From Todiramphus chloris collaris (Eukaryota; Chordata; Aves; Coraciiformes; Alcedinidae): DNA of 64,000 nucleotides. The notes beneath the pieces are model-generated. The model saw only the letters and a program-made list of their open reading frames with translations, searched no databases and was not told where the DNA came from. Position numbers and translations under genes: made by a program. The stretch lies in NCBI GenBank assembly GCA_025345505.1, contig JANVCC010000048.1, positions 5,354,438-5,418,437 of the forward strand. Reading direction: 5' to 3'. This document shows, piece after piece, positions 36,029-49,741 of this stretch; the stretch's first letter is position 1; every line of letters starts with the position of its first letter.

Positions 36029-39000
36029 ACAGATCAACTAAAGGAGGCCCTTTACTTTTACACCCCCAGATTTGAGCCTGTGAAGATAATCTAGAAGAAA
36101 AAGGACCGAGTTTTTGAGACTGGCTTTTAGCTGCGAGTACTTAAATTCAATCTATTGAATTCTGATTCAGTAAATCCTTACCTGTAATGACAACATCTGA
36201 AATAGCTTTGCATTACTTTAAAATAATAATAAAAAAAAGCTAATTAATGATGTGTTCAAAACTAAACATCCAGAATTTCAGACTACTTCTGAAATACCTG
36301 CAAGTCATTAGGAAGACAACGATTATCTAAGACATTTGCCTTCTGCACAGCAGTGAGCTTCTTGCCACCTTAACAGAAGCTGTGACCTGCATCGTGAAGT
36401 CTACTTTTTGGATGTACTAGATCCTGCAATCTAAATCTGGCAGCCCCTCTTGTCAGACCGAGGTGACAATACCAAGTACATAAGTGGTAATGAAGTACAG
36501 CACCCTTCATGCAATTTGGTGAGCAGTCTAGAAGAAATGGGCTTCCTAGCTACTGCTCCAGAATACTAAAGGTCAAACCTTACCTCCAACAGTTCCTTGT
36601 CTTTTCTACAGCACAGTCATTTTTATGGCCATAAAGGTCATTTCAGGCAGAGTTATGAAGAAGATTCATGTTTTAACATGAGACCTTGGTCAGATCCACT
36701 CCACCACACTTCATTTCCAATTCTAGAATGCCAACTCAGCCAGCTCCTTACCTCACACACAGCCCCTGCATCACTCAGACAAGGAAATACATTGAGAAAC
36801 CCCTTATGCTAAACTCTCATTTCTATCCAGAAAATAGTTGGCCATTGACTCCTCTCTCCCATTCCAAAGGGGGCAGCAGTTAATGCACAGACCTCTGAAT
36901 AAGAAGTGCATGGAGAAGTGTGTGAGTGAGCGAGCTCCGACAGTTTGCACAACAGATCCCTGCCATTGTATTTGACAGAATGTGTTCTTCCAACTATTCT
37001 TCCCTAAATTCTTGTATTTAATTCAATACATGTGGTGGTGGGAATGACTTTTGGAACAGTGATGTGCATCAGTACACAGATGTTCCACATTTGTCATGTC
37101 ACATGACCCTTGTGGCTAACACTCAACCACTAAAAGTCTAAAAATCCTCCTACATAAAAATCCACATGATGCATTTGTTCCTAGAAGAACATCAGACAAT
37201 AAATTAGATTGCTGGAGACAGATTTCTCTAATATTGTCCCCCCCCCTTTTTTTTTTTCCTTTTTCCTTTCTTCTTTAAACAGCAATAAGCTTTCTTTGGT
37301 TTCAAAAAATTAAAAAACAATAAATAAATGAAAATAGACAGAAATTAAGTCAAATGGTAGCTTGACAAAATTTTCCAGAGCTAGGAGAAAGCTCTTCAAA
37401 TGGAATTAACTGTAGTTTATTGTGTATAGAAAATGCTTACAGTCACGTCCAGAATATTTTTTTTGGGTAGCCCTTTTTCCAAAGAAACTGTAAAAATACA
37501 GGAGTGAAACAGAAAGCTTCAGCACAGAGCTCTGAACTCTTCACTCAAAGAAGTTCCCTGATTTATTCCTTCCCAAATGAATACAAACAAAAAATAAGGC
37601 AAAGAAATCAATGCCAGAATATTTTGACCTGTGCTCTGCCCTCTGACCCTTACATTCAGCACTGCCTTGGTGAAAAGGAACACAGCTCAAAATGCTGTTA
37701 TCTGTTAAGAAATTCTTTTGTCCCAGATTAGTGAAATACCCCATGCCAAATTCTGCATCAGGCCATCATAAAGTGTCACGCTGCAGACTGGGAGAGTTAT
37801 CAGGCAACTGTGTACTGCCTGCTTTTTTTTAAGCTGGCAATATAATGTTACGTAAGGATTTGTTTCAGACACTAATTCCTGACCTATCTTTATTAAAAGG
37901 CAGTAGCCCTTAAACATGCTGTAGTCGATCTCTGTCTATCCAAGAATCACACTGCTAAGGGAAAGTCACCTGAAGTTAGCTCTGTATTCCTCAGGGAATG
38001 CACAGAGCCTACACATGGAAGTTCTACAGTCATGACCAAATCAGGGCGTTTGGATTTTGGCAGACACTAGAAGCCATCTATTAATTCATGCATCAGTATT
38101 TGCAAGCAAACAATAAGCTCAGAATAAATCTAAGGCCACCTTCTACCAGTTATTGCATGTGACATACCTGTGGTCAGCACCCTACACGTGAGAGACATGG
38201 TTTCAATTTCTTGCTGACAGGAGCTTGTGTGACCTTGGAGAAGCCACCGGGGTTGGTCTGTGGCTCCACAGCAATCTCAGCCAGCTGCTGGTTGCCAGAT
38301 TCCCACTACTCTCCCTGGCTGCTTGAGTCTCTCCCATCCCTGCCTCACAACATGTTTGACCCTGCACTGACTCATTTCAGATCAGCAACCATAAAAATAA
38401 TCCAATTTCTTCCTTACACATTAAACACAGATGACTCAGTATGGGATCAGAAGAGCAGAGGAGCACAACGGGGGAAGCTGGCACATGTGGGTGAGAACAT
38501 GGTTGCTAGCCCCCATAATGCAGCTCCCAGTCCATGACTCAAGATGAAGACGACTCTTCAATTCCATGGGGGTCTGGCGAGGATGAAGAACTAAAAATTA
38601 AAAAGGCACTGAGATTCACGTTAACTCATTGCTGCAATTTATTTTAGAGTGACAAAGGAAGGGAATTGTTTCCACAGAATATCCATTCTGGACAAGACCG
38701 TGGTTCCATTCACCCAAATTTCTAAGTTCCCTACGGACTTTTGAGCCACGCTGAACTAAAATAAAGCTTGCAGAGGGATCCATGCTGAGGCAGGAAACTC
38801 CAGAACAAGTCTCTGTTTTGCAGGAAACTCCAGCACAAGGGAGGTAGGAGAGAACAAGCACAGAAGGGGCCTTCCCTTCTACAAGTCTACTTGCTCAGCA
38901 AGATCATCTTTTGCTGCTGTGTCTGTGATTCCTTTTGTATTTGGGCGTGTGGCACCACATAGCAGATCTGAACCAGTGCAAATTCCTGCATCGGATATAG

Positions 39001-40880
39001 GCATGCTGCTTTATCTTAATTACACTACACTTAGCCACAGAAAAAGGCAACACATAGCCTTCAGGAGGTTCCCTGGATAAGACACCCCCAAAAGCTGAAT
39101 CGCATTTCCCCTCTCTCAAGAAAGGGTCTACACCCAATCCATTCTCAAAGCACCCCAAAGGGAAGCTACAGCTTCCTATGATCTTCAGTGCAGTGGCTGT
39201 AGCTCTGTCGCTGTTTGGAGATGGCTATCTCCAATGCCAGGAAAGACAACCCATGAAGAAGTCCACAAACTCTATGGCTGAACACCTCTTCTCAGCTATC
39301 TCTCTTCCAACACTTGTGTTCTGGAGAGCATCTTTTTCTAGACTGCTGCAAGTGCTGTTTTCTTCACAGTTCTTCTGGTGGCACAGCTGTCTTAGGTGGC
39401 AGAATTCAACAGGACGTATGGGATCAGGACAGGTACCTGTTAATAGTACCAAAGCAGAACCAGAAACATCACAGCAAATAGTTTACTAGCACAATCAGAA
39501 GACAGCAGACAGAAAATAGTTAGCAGCATATAGTAACGAGCAGGATAAGTAGGAAAAACCACACTCAGCACTGAAAGGCTACTTCAAACAGAAGATTGTA
39601 CAAGTGACCTGTTGGAAACAGTTTTATTGTTAAAAGAAATTCAGCACATATCTAACGGTAAGATTCTTTTTTAGGCATTCTTTCTACAACTGCCACACGT
39701 ACTTTAAACAACTTAGTAGCCATTAACCCATCTGCAAAACCTTAAGTAGCCTCTGGAGCCTTTAGTCTCCTTGTTTGTTTAATGAAATCACATCACAATC
39801 TGGTCTTATTCATGAGCTAAGCTTTGGAAATTTTACTGAAGTGGACTACATAACTATGGTAGAGACTATCTAGTCCTGTGGGATTTGCACAACTCCTTGC
39901 TAACTGCTTCTGCTATTAAAATGTTTGTGTTGCTTATAGTTTATTTATGGACTTAGGTTCTTTTGTTTTAAGGTAGCTGACTCAAATTACAGCTTAAGTT
40001 TAAGATCAGAGGAATTTTGTGGTGTATTTCATTGTAGCCAATAGCAGCCTTGTTAGTCAGGAAGACAGCCGTGAATGCTGTACGTAGAATACAAAAGTCT
40101 GAACTGAATGGAAGCAAAGTCATTACCACTGGATTTGCCAGTTTTGCATAAATCTGTTTGGAAGATAACGATGCTGTTTGGCAGGCTGTTGAATAAACAG
40201 CAGGGGAATAAAAGCAAGCGTGATACGCAGCTCTTCTTGTAGAGGAATGTATGTTTATTACAACACAAGAAGCACTTGTGATAAGATTTTACACTTTCAG
40301 AGTGAAGTAATCCGTCCATGCTGACAAATTCCATTTTGAAAATGGAAGCAAGCACCATAAGCCAGAACACCAGTAACGCTGGAAGAGCCCCAGTTTGATT
40401 GCTTTCCATGTCATTTAGCTGCTAGCGGCAAAACGCTTCCACCAGAACAAGCGACAGCAGCACATCCTTGCCTCCTGTAACTCCTGGGAAAGCAGGGCTG
40501 TGATTCCTGCAGCGTGTTTACTGTGATCACCACCTGGAAGTCTTATCACTGCTGGCAAGCCCAGGCAGCACTCCTCTGGAAGGCAGCTGAAGAAGAGCAG
40601 ACCTCCCTGTTTCAGACACTTGAGATAGCGCAGCACAGAGACACCAGCTCAGTCCTACCCCTGGGCTCTCTTGCTTTTCCCCGGCTCCATGCAAATTCAT
40701 AACCTACATGTTTAGCTTAGGGCAGATGTTCAGTTAGCCAGCAGCAACATACACAAAGGACTACAAGTGAACCCTTTCCTCTCCCTCTCCTTTCCTTAGT
40801 GAGGTGGGGTTTTTTTGGCTGGTAACAAGCTTCTGAAAAGCCAGATGCATTACAGAAATTCTAGGACATTATTCTCTAAA
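36029..40880. other. Non-coding unique sequence
   Basis: No gene or interspersed repeat recognised. A C-run followed by a T-run lies at about 37240-37260. Open frames up to about 118 codons (for example minus 40409-40053) show no similarity to proteins I know. Confidence 0.55.
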
Positions 40881-41139
40881 TAGGACAAGGGACAATGGGT
40901 ATAAACTTGAGCATAGAAAGTTCCACCTCAACACGAGGAGGAACTTCTTTACTATGAGGGTGCCAGAGCCTGGAACAGGCTGCCCAGAGAGGTTGTGGAG
41001 TCTCCCTTCTCTACAGATTTTCAAAACCCATCTAGATATGTTCCTGTGCAACATGCCCTGGGTGATCCTGCTTTGGCAAGGGTGTTGGCCTCCATCATCT
41101 CCAGAGGTCCCTTCCAACCCCTACCATTCTATGATTCTA
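40881..41139 (+). mobile_element. CR1 LINE 3' fragment (about 260 bp)
   Basis: Reads taggacaagggacaatgggt, then 'gaggaacttctttactatga', 'ggaacaggctgcccagagag', 'ctccagaggtcccttccaac', and the tail ccctaccattctatgattct. It is 5'-truncated and of the same tail type as the copies at 35291, 48212 and 53754. Confidence 0.95.
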
Positions 41140-44100
41140 ATTCCCTCTCAGCTTGGTAACCCACTATGCTGAATGTGGAAGGGTAGGAACCTCAACAAAT
41201 GCAAAAAGGAAACCACCTGTATCATCTGTGAAGTTCATCCAAGTTCAAGGGAATTTCCCTATCTACAGGCTAAAAAAAAGTACAAAACAAAACAAACAAA
41301 AAGATTAAAAAAATTACTACACTGACAGCATAAAAACAAACAGATTAAAACTTGGTTTACAGCAAGTCCAGAAATCAACTATTGTTTTCAATCTCTTCCT
41401 CGTAGTTTAGAGACTATGTGCTCTAAAACACCCACTTCATGCATCAGCCAACTGGCAGACCCCACTGTTCTGGATTTCTGTTATCCGAGTCACTCCTAAC
41501 CTGCACTTGGGCAGCTCTGCTCTGCCAAACCTCGCTCAGGAATGAGAACCGCACGTATTTGCAATGTGCACTCTGCTAAGAGAGCTACCTCTGATACATG
41601 CAAGTACCAAGGCTGGGAATCTCTTCTGACACAGTGCCCTGGGACAGAAACAGTGCCCAAAAATATGTACTATAGTTGGAGCTTCAGCGCCGAGTTCAGA
41701 GGGCAAATCACATCGCTTGAGCACTCTTAAGGACACTCACTCCTTAATCTGCAGCTTGAATTCCTTCCTTATCTTTTATGTATCAGTTAGATATACCAAA
41801 ATAAAAGCCAACTACTAGATGCATAAGCGAATTCATCACCCAAAACCAACTCTTAAAAGTAAAGTGCAGTGAGTGCCACATGCTCTAGGCAGTATGAGCG
41901 TGGGTATCCCAGTGCCAGATAGTCTAAAATTCCACACAGGACCCTGTGCACAGGTTTCACTGACTGTACATTCCAATAACTTCAGCAACTTGGACTAAGA
42001 TACACCTGGCAAACAGAAGATCCCTTTTATATTTGCGAAGCAGCTGCCATTGATTCAAGTCACAGTAGGCCAGCTTGAACTCATATCCTAACAGAGACTG
42101 GCTACTGTAATCGCCATGGCTCAACTGCCTAGCTGAGCAAGAACATTTTCCTCATAAACCCCCTGGAAATAGAGCATACCTGTAATTAAATAAATGCCAA
42201 TCTTGGTCAAAATAAAATATGATCCTAAGGATTTCATTATTTAGTAAGCTCCCATGTAACAAAAATGTGAAATCAGAGGCGGCTCCATTACAGTGTAAAA
42301 TGCTGAGCTCCTTTGGCAGGGACATTTATTTAGGACATCTCATGAAAGGGCTGCAAAACCAAATTATGATGCTCTTAGACTTGTAGAGTATCAACACTTA
42401 CGAAAGAGGTATCAGAACGTAAACCAATGACTTCTGACAACCCAGTAAGTACTGTGGAGCAGATTTCCACATACGCTCATTAGATTGTCTTCCAAGTTGT
42501 CAAAATGAATTTTTTTAAGCACTCATTCAGGCTCAGAGACATTTGTATGCTCTGATGTCATAATAATAGGAATTTTTTTTTCCTTCAGAAGACATATTCA
42601 ACCATGCTGCAGATTACAATTCTTAACCATCTTTTAAAAAAAAAAAACACATCCATTTGAGACATGGCTTCATTACCACAAGGTAACTTTTACTTGATTT
42701 GCCTGATTTGTCTCACTTCTCCAACTCATTTTCCTCCATGTTACCCCTTTATTGTAACTTAAGGCTATGGCGTTCAAAGTACATTAACTTTCAGTGTTAA
42801 TACCAAGCACTAAGGCCTAGAGAATCATTCCTTCAAGCCAAAGTGCATTCCCTTTCTCCAAGAAAATTAGCTTTCACCTGCTTTTACCAATTTTGATACC
42901 CTACTGTTTCACTCAGCACTTAAATATAGGAGAAACACTAAAAATCAGACATATCTTTTATCTCTGAGAGGGTTTACAAGCAAGATCTTGAACAGATTTT
43001 GAGGAACTGCTCCGTTTCCATTTAATTTAGTTAGCCCAAAGCAATTAGTAGCATGACATTTCTACACTTCAAGAATCAATAAAAAAAAAGAAAGAAGGAA
43101 ATCTTTAAAAAGACAGTTCTACATGTAATAATTGTTCAATTTTGAATATCAAGTTTTTCAACCTAGTCTAAAAGAGCGCTTTTTTTGACCCCCATTGAGC
43201 CTTTACCTGTAGAGAAAAACCCTGTTGAGACAATATCCTTCACTAACTCATGCTCTCCTTCCAAACTCATGCGGCTGCCCCACTCTAGCAAAACTGAGTA
43301 GCACAAAAACTGGAATGGAATACAAATAGGATGTTCATGCTTTCTTTTGGCCAGAAAAAGATACTGCAACTATGGCTAAAGGAGCAGGTTTAATGGAGAT
43401 CAGGCAAAGGTAGAAGGTGCTGGAGTGGTTGGCAACTCCAAGTGCTCGGTCAGCCAAGGTGGAAGTGTCAGGTTCAGAAATATCCTATACAACTAAGAAT
43501 TGGGAGAGGGAGGGAAGGACAAACTGTGTTTAAAGCCTTTGCTGAATAAAAAGCCTGCTCATTTGCCTTGGGCAATTAGGGTTGATTTCAAAGTCTTCAG
43601 CAGTACAATAGACTGAGTTTCCATTAAATTGGTCTCTATGTGATCCATCATGTACCATCCACTATAAAATCTGGCAGGTAGCTCTGATCTTCAGTTACAT
43701 TCAGCTATACTGTAAGATCTGCTTTGCATGGGAGCATTGTTAGCACATTCTCCTTTTACAACTCTACAAAGAGAGAATCAAGTTTAGTTTTGGCAGAGAT
43801 AGTAGTGATAAACTGGCCACTTCCTGCCCAACTTAGACGAGCAATTACCACAACTTTGCACCAAAATGGCATCATTCACTGGGTCAGCACAGCAATGGCA
43901 AAATTGCTTTGTGTATCTGGATAAAACTGGGAAAAGCAGAGTAATCCCAAACATTTTAAAATGAGAATTAAAGTTGTGCAGCTCTTGAGAGACCCATAAT
44001 AGAAAAGCAGTCCCTTAAAGTATCCCTGCTTTCCAGCAGCTCCTTCCCCAAAGCTAGCAAGAGGTCACCTAATTCAGAATCCTGTTTTCTTTTTTTCCAC

Positions 44101-44514
44101 AGTCTTCTCTCCTTGTCAGGTTATTATGCATCATCCTAAAATGTACATCATCCAAACTCCAACTGAATGCAAGATATATTGGCTGTTAAAGAGTACGTGG
44201 ATCAACTGGGCACGGATTAAGTGTCTAGCCACGACATCTTTGTAGCAAGTTAGGGAGGGACACACAGACAAGAAAAACAAAGAAACTGCCCCCCAAACAA
44301 CCAAGAACAGACTGGTGACAGAAATAGAGCATGAAATCCAAAATACAAACAGTTGAGTATCCTACTGAAGGCAACAGCCACAACTAATGACAGTCTTAAA
44401 AGGCCAGATTCAGAAATGGAAGTATTAATCATTTAGTCCTCTCAGACAAGGCAGAAGGACATGGCTAACGCTGCAGGGTCATTAACCAGTAGGTTGTGCA
44501 CTGGCCTATTCAGA
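41140..44514. other. Non-coding unique sequence
   Basis: No gene or interspersed repeat recognised. An A/C-rich tract lies at 41281-41312 and homopolymer A runs lie near 42635 and 43080. Confidence 0.55.
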
Positions 44515-44815
44515 TCACAGAATCATAGAATTATCTGGGTTGGAAGAGTTCTTAAAGATCATCTAGTTCCTAACCTCCCCTGTCATGGGCAGGGACAGCT
44601 TCAACCACACCAGGCTGCTCAAAGCCCCATCCAACCTGGCCTTGAACACTTCCAGAGAGGTGGCATCCACAAGCTCTCTAGGCAACCTGTTCCACTGTCT
44701 CACCACACTCACTGTAAAGAATTTTTGCCCAACATCCAATCTACATCTACCCTCTTTCAGTTTGGAACTGTTACCCCTCATCCTATCACTACACTCCCCG
44801 AGAGAGTCCATCCCC
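44515..44815 (-). mobile_element. CR1 LINE 3' fragment with ORF2 C-terminal remnant
   Basis: Reverse complement of a CR1 3' end. The tail is tcacagaatcatagaatt, followed by 'gggttggaagagttcttaaa'. The minus-strand frame 44838-44563 carries the CR1 ORF2 C-terminal motif (R)QWNRLPREL followed by SLEVFKARLD. Its 3' tail differs from the common type in this window, so it is a separate subfamily. It is 5'-truncated. Confidence 0.94.
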
Positions 44816-47800
44816 CTAACAATGTGTGCAAGACACATTCCCTCTCTTGAGATTTATCTCTTGAGCTTAAGCGTCTTGTGACAGCGTGACCGAAAGCATC
44901 ACCTTTGTGAATGAAATCAATGTCATTAAAAATAAATTCAATAAATGTAAAGGTTTCTAGAGTCCCAAAAAAGACATTTTTTCTAAGAAAACAAGACAAT
45001 TAGGGGCATACTGGATGCATGCAGCCTACTGCACTTCTGCTCACCTATGTGAGTTTCCAAAAATGCTCAGTCCGTTAGTGACAAAATTGTGTTACGATGA
45101 AAAACAGAAGAACTTTTACAGAGTTATCATCATCTTCTGATCTACAATGCCTCAAAGCATCTCAGCTTCCCCAGCAAGATAGCTCTCTTCACTGAGCAAT
45201 TACAGAACAAGACCGAAGACTCGTTTATACATGAAAGGGAGAGTTGTAGCTGAAAACCCTTCCCCAAAGTTTTGGAAATAGTGCCACACAAGAAAGAAAC
45301 AGAAATGCGTCAGAAGCAGTTGATGAGATGAAACAAGACTCTCAAGTACCTAAGATAACTGGAATACAAGAGTGGTTCTTACATTTGTGTGTGCACCTGA
45401 TTCACTTGATTGTTCCAAACAACAGCACTTGATACAGAAGCTGTTAAGATGATTAAAAAGAAAAGGAACAAACAAAAAACCCCAAAAAACCCAACATAAT
45501 ACTAAGGTTGCCACGAACAACCAAATGACATCAGGTCTTGTGCCTAAAGATCAAAGGAAGTTTGATTTATTCCTCTCCATTTAATTCCAGCACACTATTT
45601 ATACAGAATGAATCAAATAGATGGTGCAATTAAATATGGAGAAAATATAAAGTAATAGTTGTAAGCACAATCCAAACAGTCCCAACAATGTTCTAGCAGC
45701 ACATTTCTGGATATGGGCCCTCTGTGTCAAATCTGTTAAGTTAAATCAGAAATAGCACTTGAACAAGCAGAGTGCTGTAAGCAGAGCTCAGCTAACAAAC
45801 CTTGCAGCTCAGCCAAGCAGCGAGGGCACCTCTGTTAACAATTAACACCGGAACATCTCTGAACGACACGGACTTTGCTACAGAGAGATTACCTCACCTT
45901 TTTGAGTCTAAATCTCAGCTCTGAATTATGCAGTATTTTGGACAATAATGCAAAAACCGTAAGATAATGAGAATACTTTCAGGACACTGCTCAAAGTGAA
46001 ACCTGTGACCGAGGTTTGTTTATACAAGTGAAGTTCAAGGCACTCAAGCAGTTGTACTCTGCATCTTGCCAGATGGCTCCAAAACCATCCACCTGTAATG
46101 CAGAACACCCTCTCACATCTGGAGCTCGACACAACCATGAGTCTCTCTCCCCTTTGCACGCTGGATGTGCGTCTACTGCCAGGACACACTGAGCAATCAA
46201 AGTTTTGGTTTAGGTTTGCTTTGTTGTTTGGTTTTTTTTTTAATTTTTCTTTATCTCAAATGCTTCAATTTACTTTAAAATGAGCAAAAAGTTGTTTTAA
46301 GATTTAAAAGACAAAAATGCCTTTTTTTATTTTTGGTCAAAACTGTATGTATGAAGTATCCTGGAGAATGCAGTGAAGTACAGCACACCCTGGGGCAAAT
46401 CAACACCCGCACCAGCTCAGGGGTCCTTTGCAAACAAAGCCTAGAAATAACCTGGAGAGCTCGGTCTGGAAGATGATGTCTTAGGAGACAAGACTCCTGT
46501 ACTGTGAGGTAAGTGGCAGTCAGCTTACCAAGGTGTACCTGTGATGCCACAAAGCCAGCAGGCAGAGGCACTAGTTGTGTCAATCTCAGCAGGCAGTTCC
46601 TCGGAAGCCAGCACGCTCGGAACTGCCAATCCACCAAACAGTCCTATTAAATCAAATTGCTTTGTTTCCAGCCAACATTTATCAATGGCCAGCTTTTACC
46701 CAATACTCGAGTGGTTTTGAGACATTCATAAAAATCCTGGAGCTGACGCAGGTTGTCATAACTCTTTTGTTGCCAACTATGCATTGGTGGCACTATTGAG
46801 CAGCTAACAGAAGAGACTGGGAAACAGATCACTGCTGGGAATGTTTCCAACCAGACACTTGTATTCTGCTAACTCACCCAAGACACTTGTCTCCTTTAGG
46901 CCAAAGCAAATCCCCAAATGCAGCACTAGGCCTTCACTGATGATGACAAGCCAAAGCCATCAGGTGCAACAGGACGTATTCCTCTGTAGTGAACTTCTAA
47001 GCACTTGAGTTGAGTTCAGCAAAGCCTCCAAACACTTCCTATGCTGTTTGTATTGACCTGAGTACAATTATTTCACATCTCCTTCCTCCCTAGCATTTCT
47101 TTATGCTCTCTTTAATTTACTCCACTGGTACAGAATAGACATGTTGTCACCATGACTATTGTAACTCCAAAATACAGCAGCTCATGCGGTCTTCAAAAGA
47201 TGCCAGATGCTCTCACAGCATCCTTAAAATCTGATGAACAGGTAAAGGATCTGCTATTTTAGATTAACAACAGCCATGCCTGGATACAATCCAACGAAGA
47301 CAAACACCATGGAACTGCAGTACTTTCTGGCCTTTCTCAGCGGTGATCTTCCCTGAAAAGTGTATTTAAATAAAGAACTCTTAAAAAAACAATGTGGAGA
47401 AGGACCACAAACACAAAGAAAAAACAAATCCCAATTCCAGCGTTTGAAGCTTCAAATAAACACGACTTCCATGTTCCATTTGAAAGCTTTTATCAAATCA
47501 TAGCTGACAGATGTGATGGGAAAAAACACATTCACACACGGGTCCACATTAGATGAAGTGAACTGTGGAGAGCACGTATTATTTTTGTCTACCTAGCCCC
47601 ACCAGCACGAAGACCAAGGCTCTGAAGCCAAGAGCTGACCAAGGGGCCTTGTGCCTGGAGCCCTCACTTCCTTCTCCCCACTCCCAGCTAAGCTGATGCC
47701 CACACGCAGTGGAGGTCTGAGAGCTTCCTTGGTTGACTAACGCAGAACACTGATGTGCTGACCCAGTAACCAAGACCCGAGATAAACCAGCTTACTAAGT

Positions 47801-48211
47801 TTAAAGGAGGGGACTAGAGCCACCCCAGAATAATCAGCACAGGCGTACAGCTGGGAGCAGGAAGGAAAGAGGGAAGTGGGAGGAGTAGGAAGCTGTTAAG
47901 ACTCATAAAACTTCATCCCCAAAACAGTATTATTGCAAAGCCACACACACATCAAGAGCTGGCCTGAAAACTGTAAGACGAGTTTCAAAGCTCATTAAAA
48001 CTCCCTCTAAGACAAGGTTTTCAGAGCATGGTTTCAGTGGGAGAAAGGAAATATTCCACTGCATTACCCTGCAGTCTGCCCCTTCTAGAAATGAGTTCTG
48101 AGGCTCCACAGAGTAACCTCACTATCCTGTGCTGAGAATATTCAGGAATACTGTAATAATATTATAATTAGTGTTTACAATAAGTCTGCAAACTGTTGGG
48201 ACATAAACCAT
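44816..48211. other. Non-coding unique sequence
   Basis: No gene recognised. An A/C-rich tract (45461-45495) and a G/T-rich tract (46200-46252) are present. A 9-bp-arm inverted repeat (ggcagttcc/ggaactgcc) lies at 46592-46627. Confidence 0.55.
46200..46252. repeat. G/T-rich low-complexity tract
   Basis: T-runs broken by GG, ending in a T homopolymer, with only three A or C bases over about 45 bases. Confidence 0.65.
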
Positions 48212-48484
48212 GACCGAGAGGCTCTTCTCAGTGGAGCCCAGTGACAGGACTAGGGGCCATGGCCATAAACTGGAAAACTGCAGGCTCATCCTCAACATGA
48301 GGAAATAATTCTTCACTGTGAGGGTAACAGAGCCCCGAAACAGGCTGCCCAGGGAGGTGGTGGAATCTCCATCTCTGGAGACTTTCAAAAGCCACCTGGA
48401 TCTGTTCCTGTGTGATCTACTCCGGGCGATCCTGCTCTGGCAGATGATCTTTAGAGGTCCCTTCCAACCCCTACCATTCTGTGA
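48212..48484 (+). mobile_element. CR1 LINE 3' fragment (about 270 bp)
   Basis: Reads gaccgagaggctcttctcag, then 'gtgacaggactaggggccat', 'aacaggctgcccagggaggt', and the tail ccctaccattctgtgag. The plus-strand frame from 48318 carries the CR1 ORF2 C-terminal motif NRLPREVVESPSLE. It is 5'-truncated. Confidence 0.95.
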
Positions 48485-49374
48485 GAGAGCAGCCAACACT
48501 GAGGCTACCACAAGGGAAAAGTCCCAAAGCCCAGGGAAGTCGGTCCACAAGCTGTGGCTTCCAGAAGCAAGGCAGCAAGCCAAGGGCAGCACACCAACGG
48601 GACACTGCCAGGGCTGGATCCCAGAAGTCGTGGTCTGTGCAGCATGAGACAGTCTTAACACTGTCTGTGAGAAGCATGAATTTATTTTGTGCACACCCTT
48701 CCAGCACAGAAAGCAATGCCTGACCAGAAAGGAAAGTTAATTTGGCCTAGTTTAGCAAATTCTTCCAACTCTGCCAGAGCATTGTCCAGACAACACAAGA
48801 CATCGCTACTGGCAAGTTTCAGCTCTCAGAAATCACAGACTTTCAAAGAGTCATTTAACCTCTCTGTAGCTTTATTTATTTGCAGTATTTTTAGGTTGTA
48901 GAAAGAGCAGCAGCTACATAGGTAGAGTATAAAGGCAAGGATTGTTCAGCCTTGGGGAAATCAGACTCTAGACACATCATGACAGATGTCCTGCCTTAAA
49001 TAACAGCAGTAACGTTCCAGTACTTGAGAGCCCAGCTAACACTCCAAAATAGTAGAAAGTATAAAACATTAATGATGATGATGTGATAAATTTTTTTTCA
49101 AACAAGTAGCCTCCTCTGCAGGTTAAAAAAAAAAAAATAATGGCTTTTATCACTGCTATCTTAGGTAATCTGCTATATCCCCCCCCCCTTGTTCTTTTTT
49201 CTTTCATTAAAAAGAAAAGAAGAAGAATGTGCTGTGTCATTTGAGTTATACTCTCGATAGCGTATTTAAAAGGAACAAATTAAGGATGCAGTTCTCAGTT
49301 AAGAAAGAGAGGTTGAAATCAGGTGAAGTCTGAAAAAAATGATCATTTGAAATTCAGAATAGGGATTTTAAATT

Positions 49375-49424
49375 ACAAAAAAAACCAAACAAACAAAAAT
49401 ATAAACCCAAAAAAACCCACAAAG
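49375..49424. repeat. A/C-rich low-complexity tract
   Basis: A-runs separated by C to CCC, with a single tata interruption. Confidence 0.75.
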
Positions 49425-49707
49425 AGAGAAATATTGAAAAGACCGGATCATAAAGAGAGAGACAACCATAAAGAAAAAGAGGGATGCTCAGAAGAGCCTC
49501 GGTGAAGTGGTACAAGAACATTTTCAAGTCACCTGAAGCCATTGCTCACAGCGTGGGGCGAGTGTGCACGCTGAGCCATGCCATCCCAGAGCTACCCAAC
49601 CACCACGGGCAACTTCCAGTGCACAAGTTTCAGAAAGCAAACATTTGAGCAATTGATCCTCTGTTTACAGAAAGAGTTGTGTTTCTTACAACAGCTCTCT
49701 AGAGGTC

Positions 49708-49741
49708 ACAACAAAAAAAAAAACCAAAACAAAAAACCCCC
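49708..49741. repeat. A/C-rich low-complexity tract
   Basis: A-runs with CC and CCCC breaks on the plus strand. Confidence 0.75.

Noticed and set aside
44461..44881. Plus-strand frames of 98 and 129 codons
   Set aside because: They are antisense to the CR1 fragment on the minus strand and have no independent support.
46592..46627. 9-bp-arm inverted repeat with an 18-base loop, considered as a possible small RNA hairpin
   Set aside because: The stem is too short for a microRNA precursor, so it was kept only as a note.
48122..48694. 190-codon minus-strand frame
   Set aside because: Much of it is antisense to the CR1 fragment at 48212-48484, and the remainder has no recognisable similarity.
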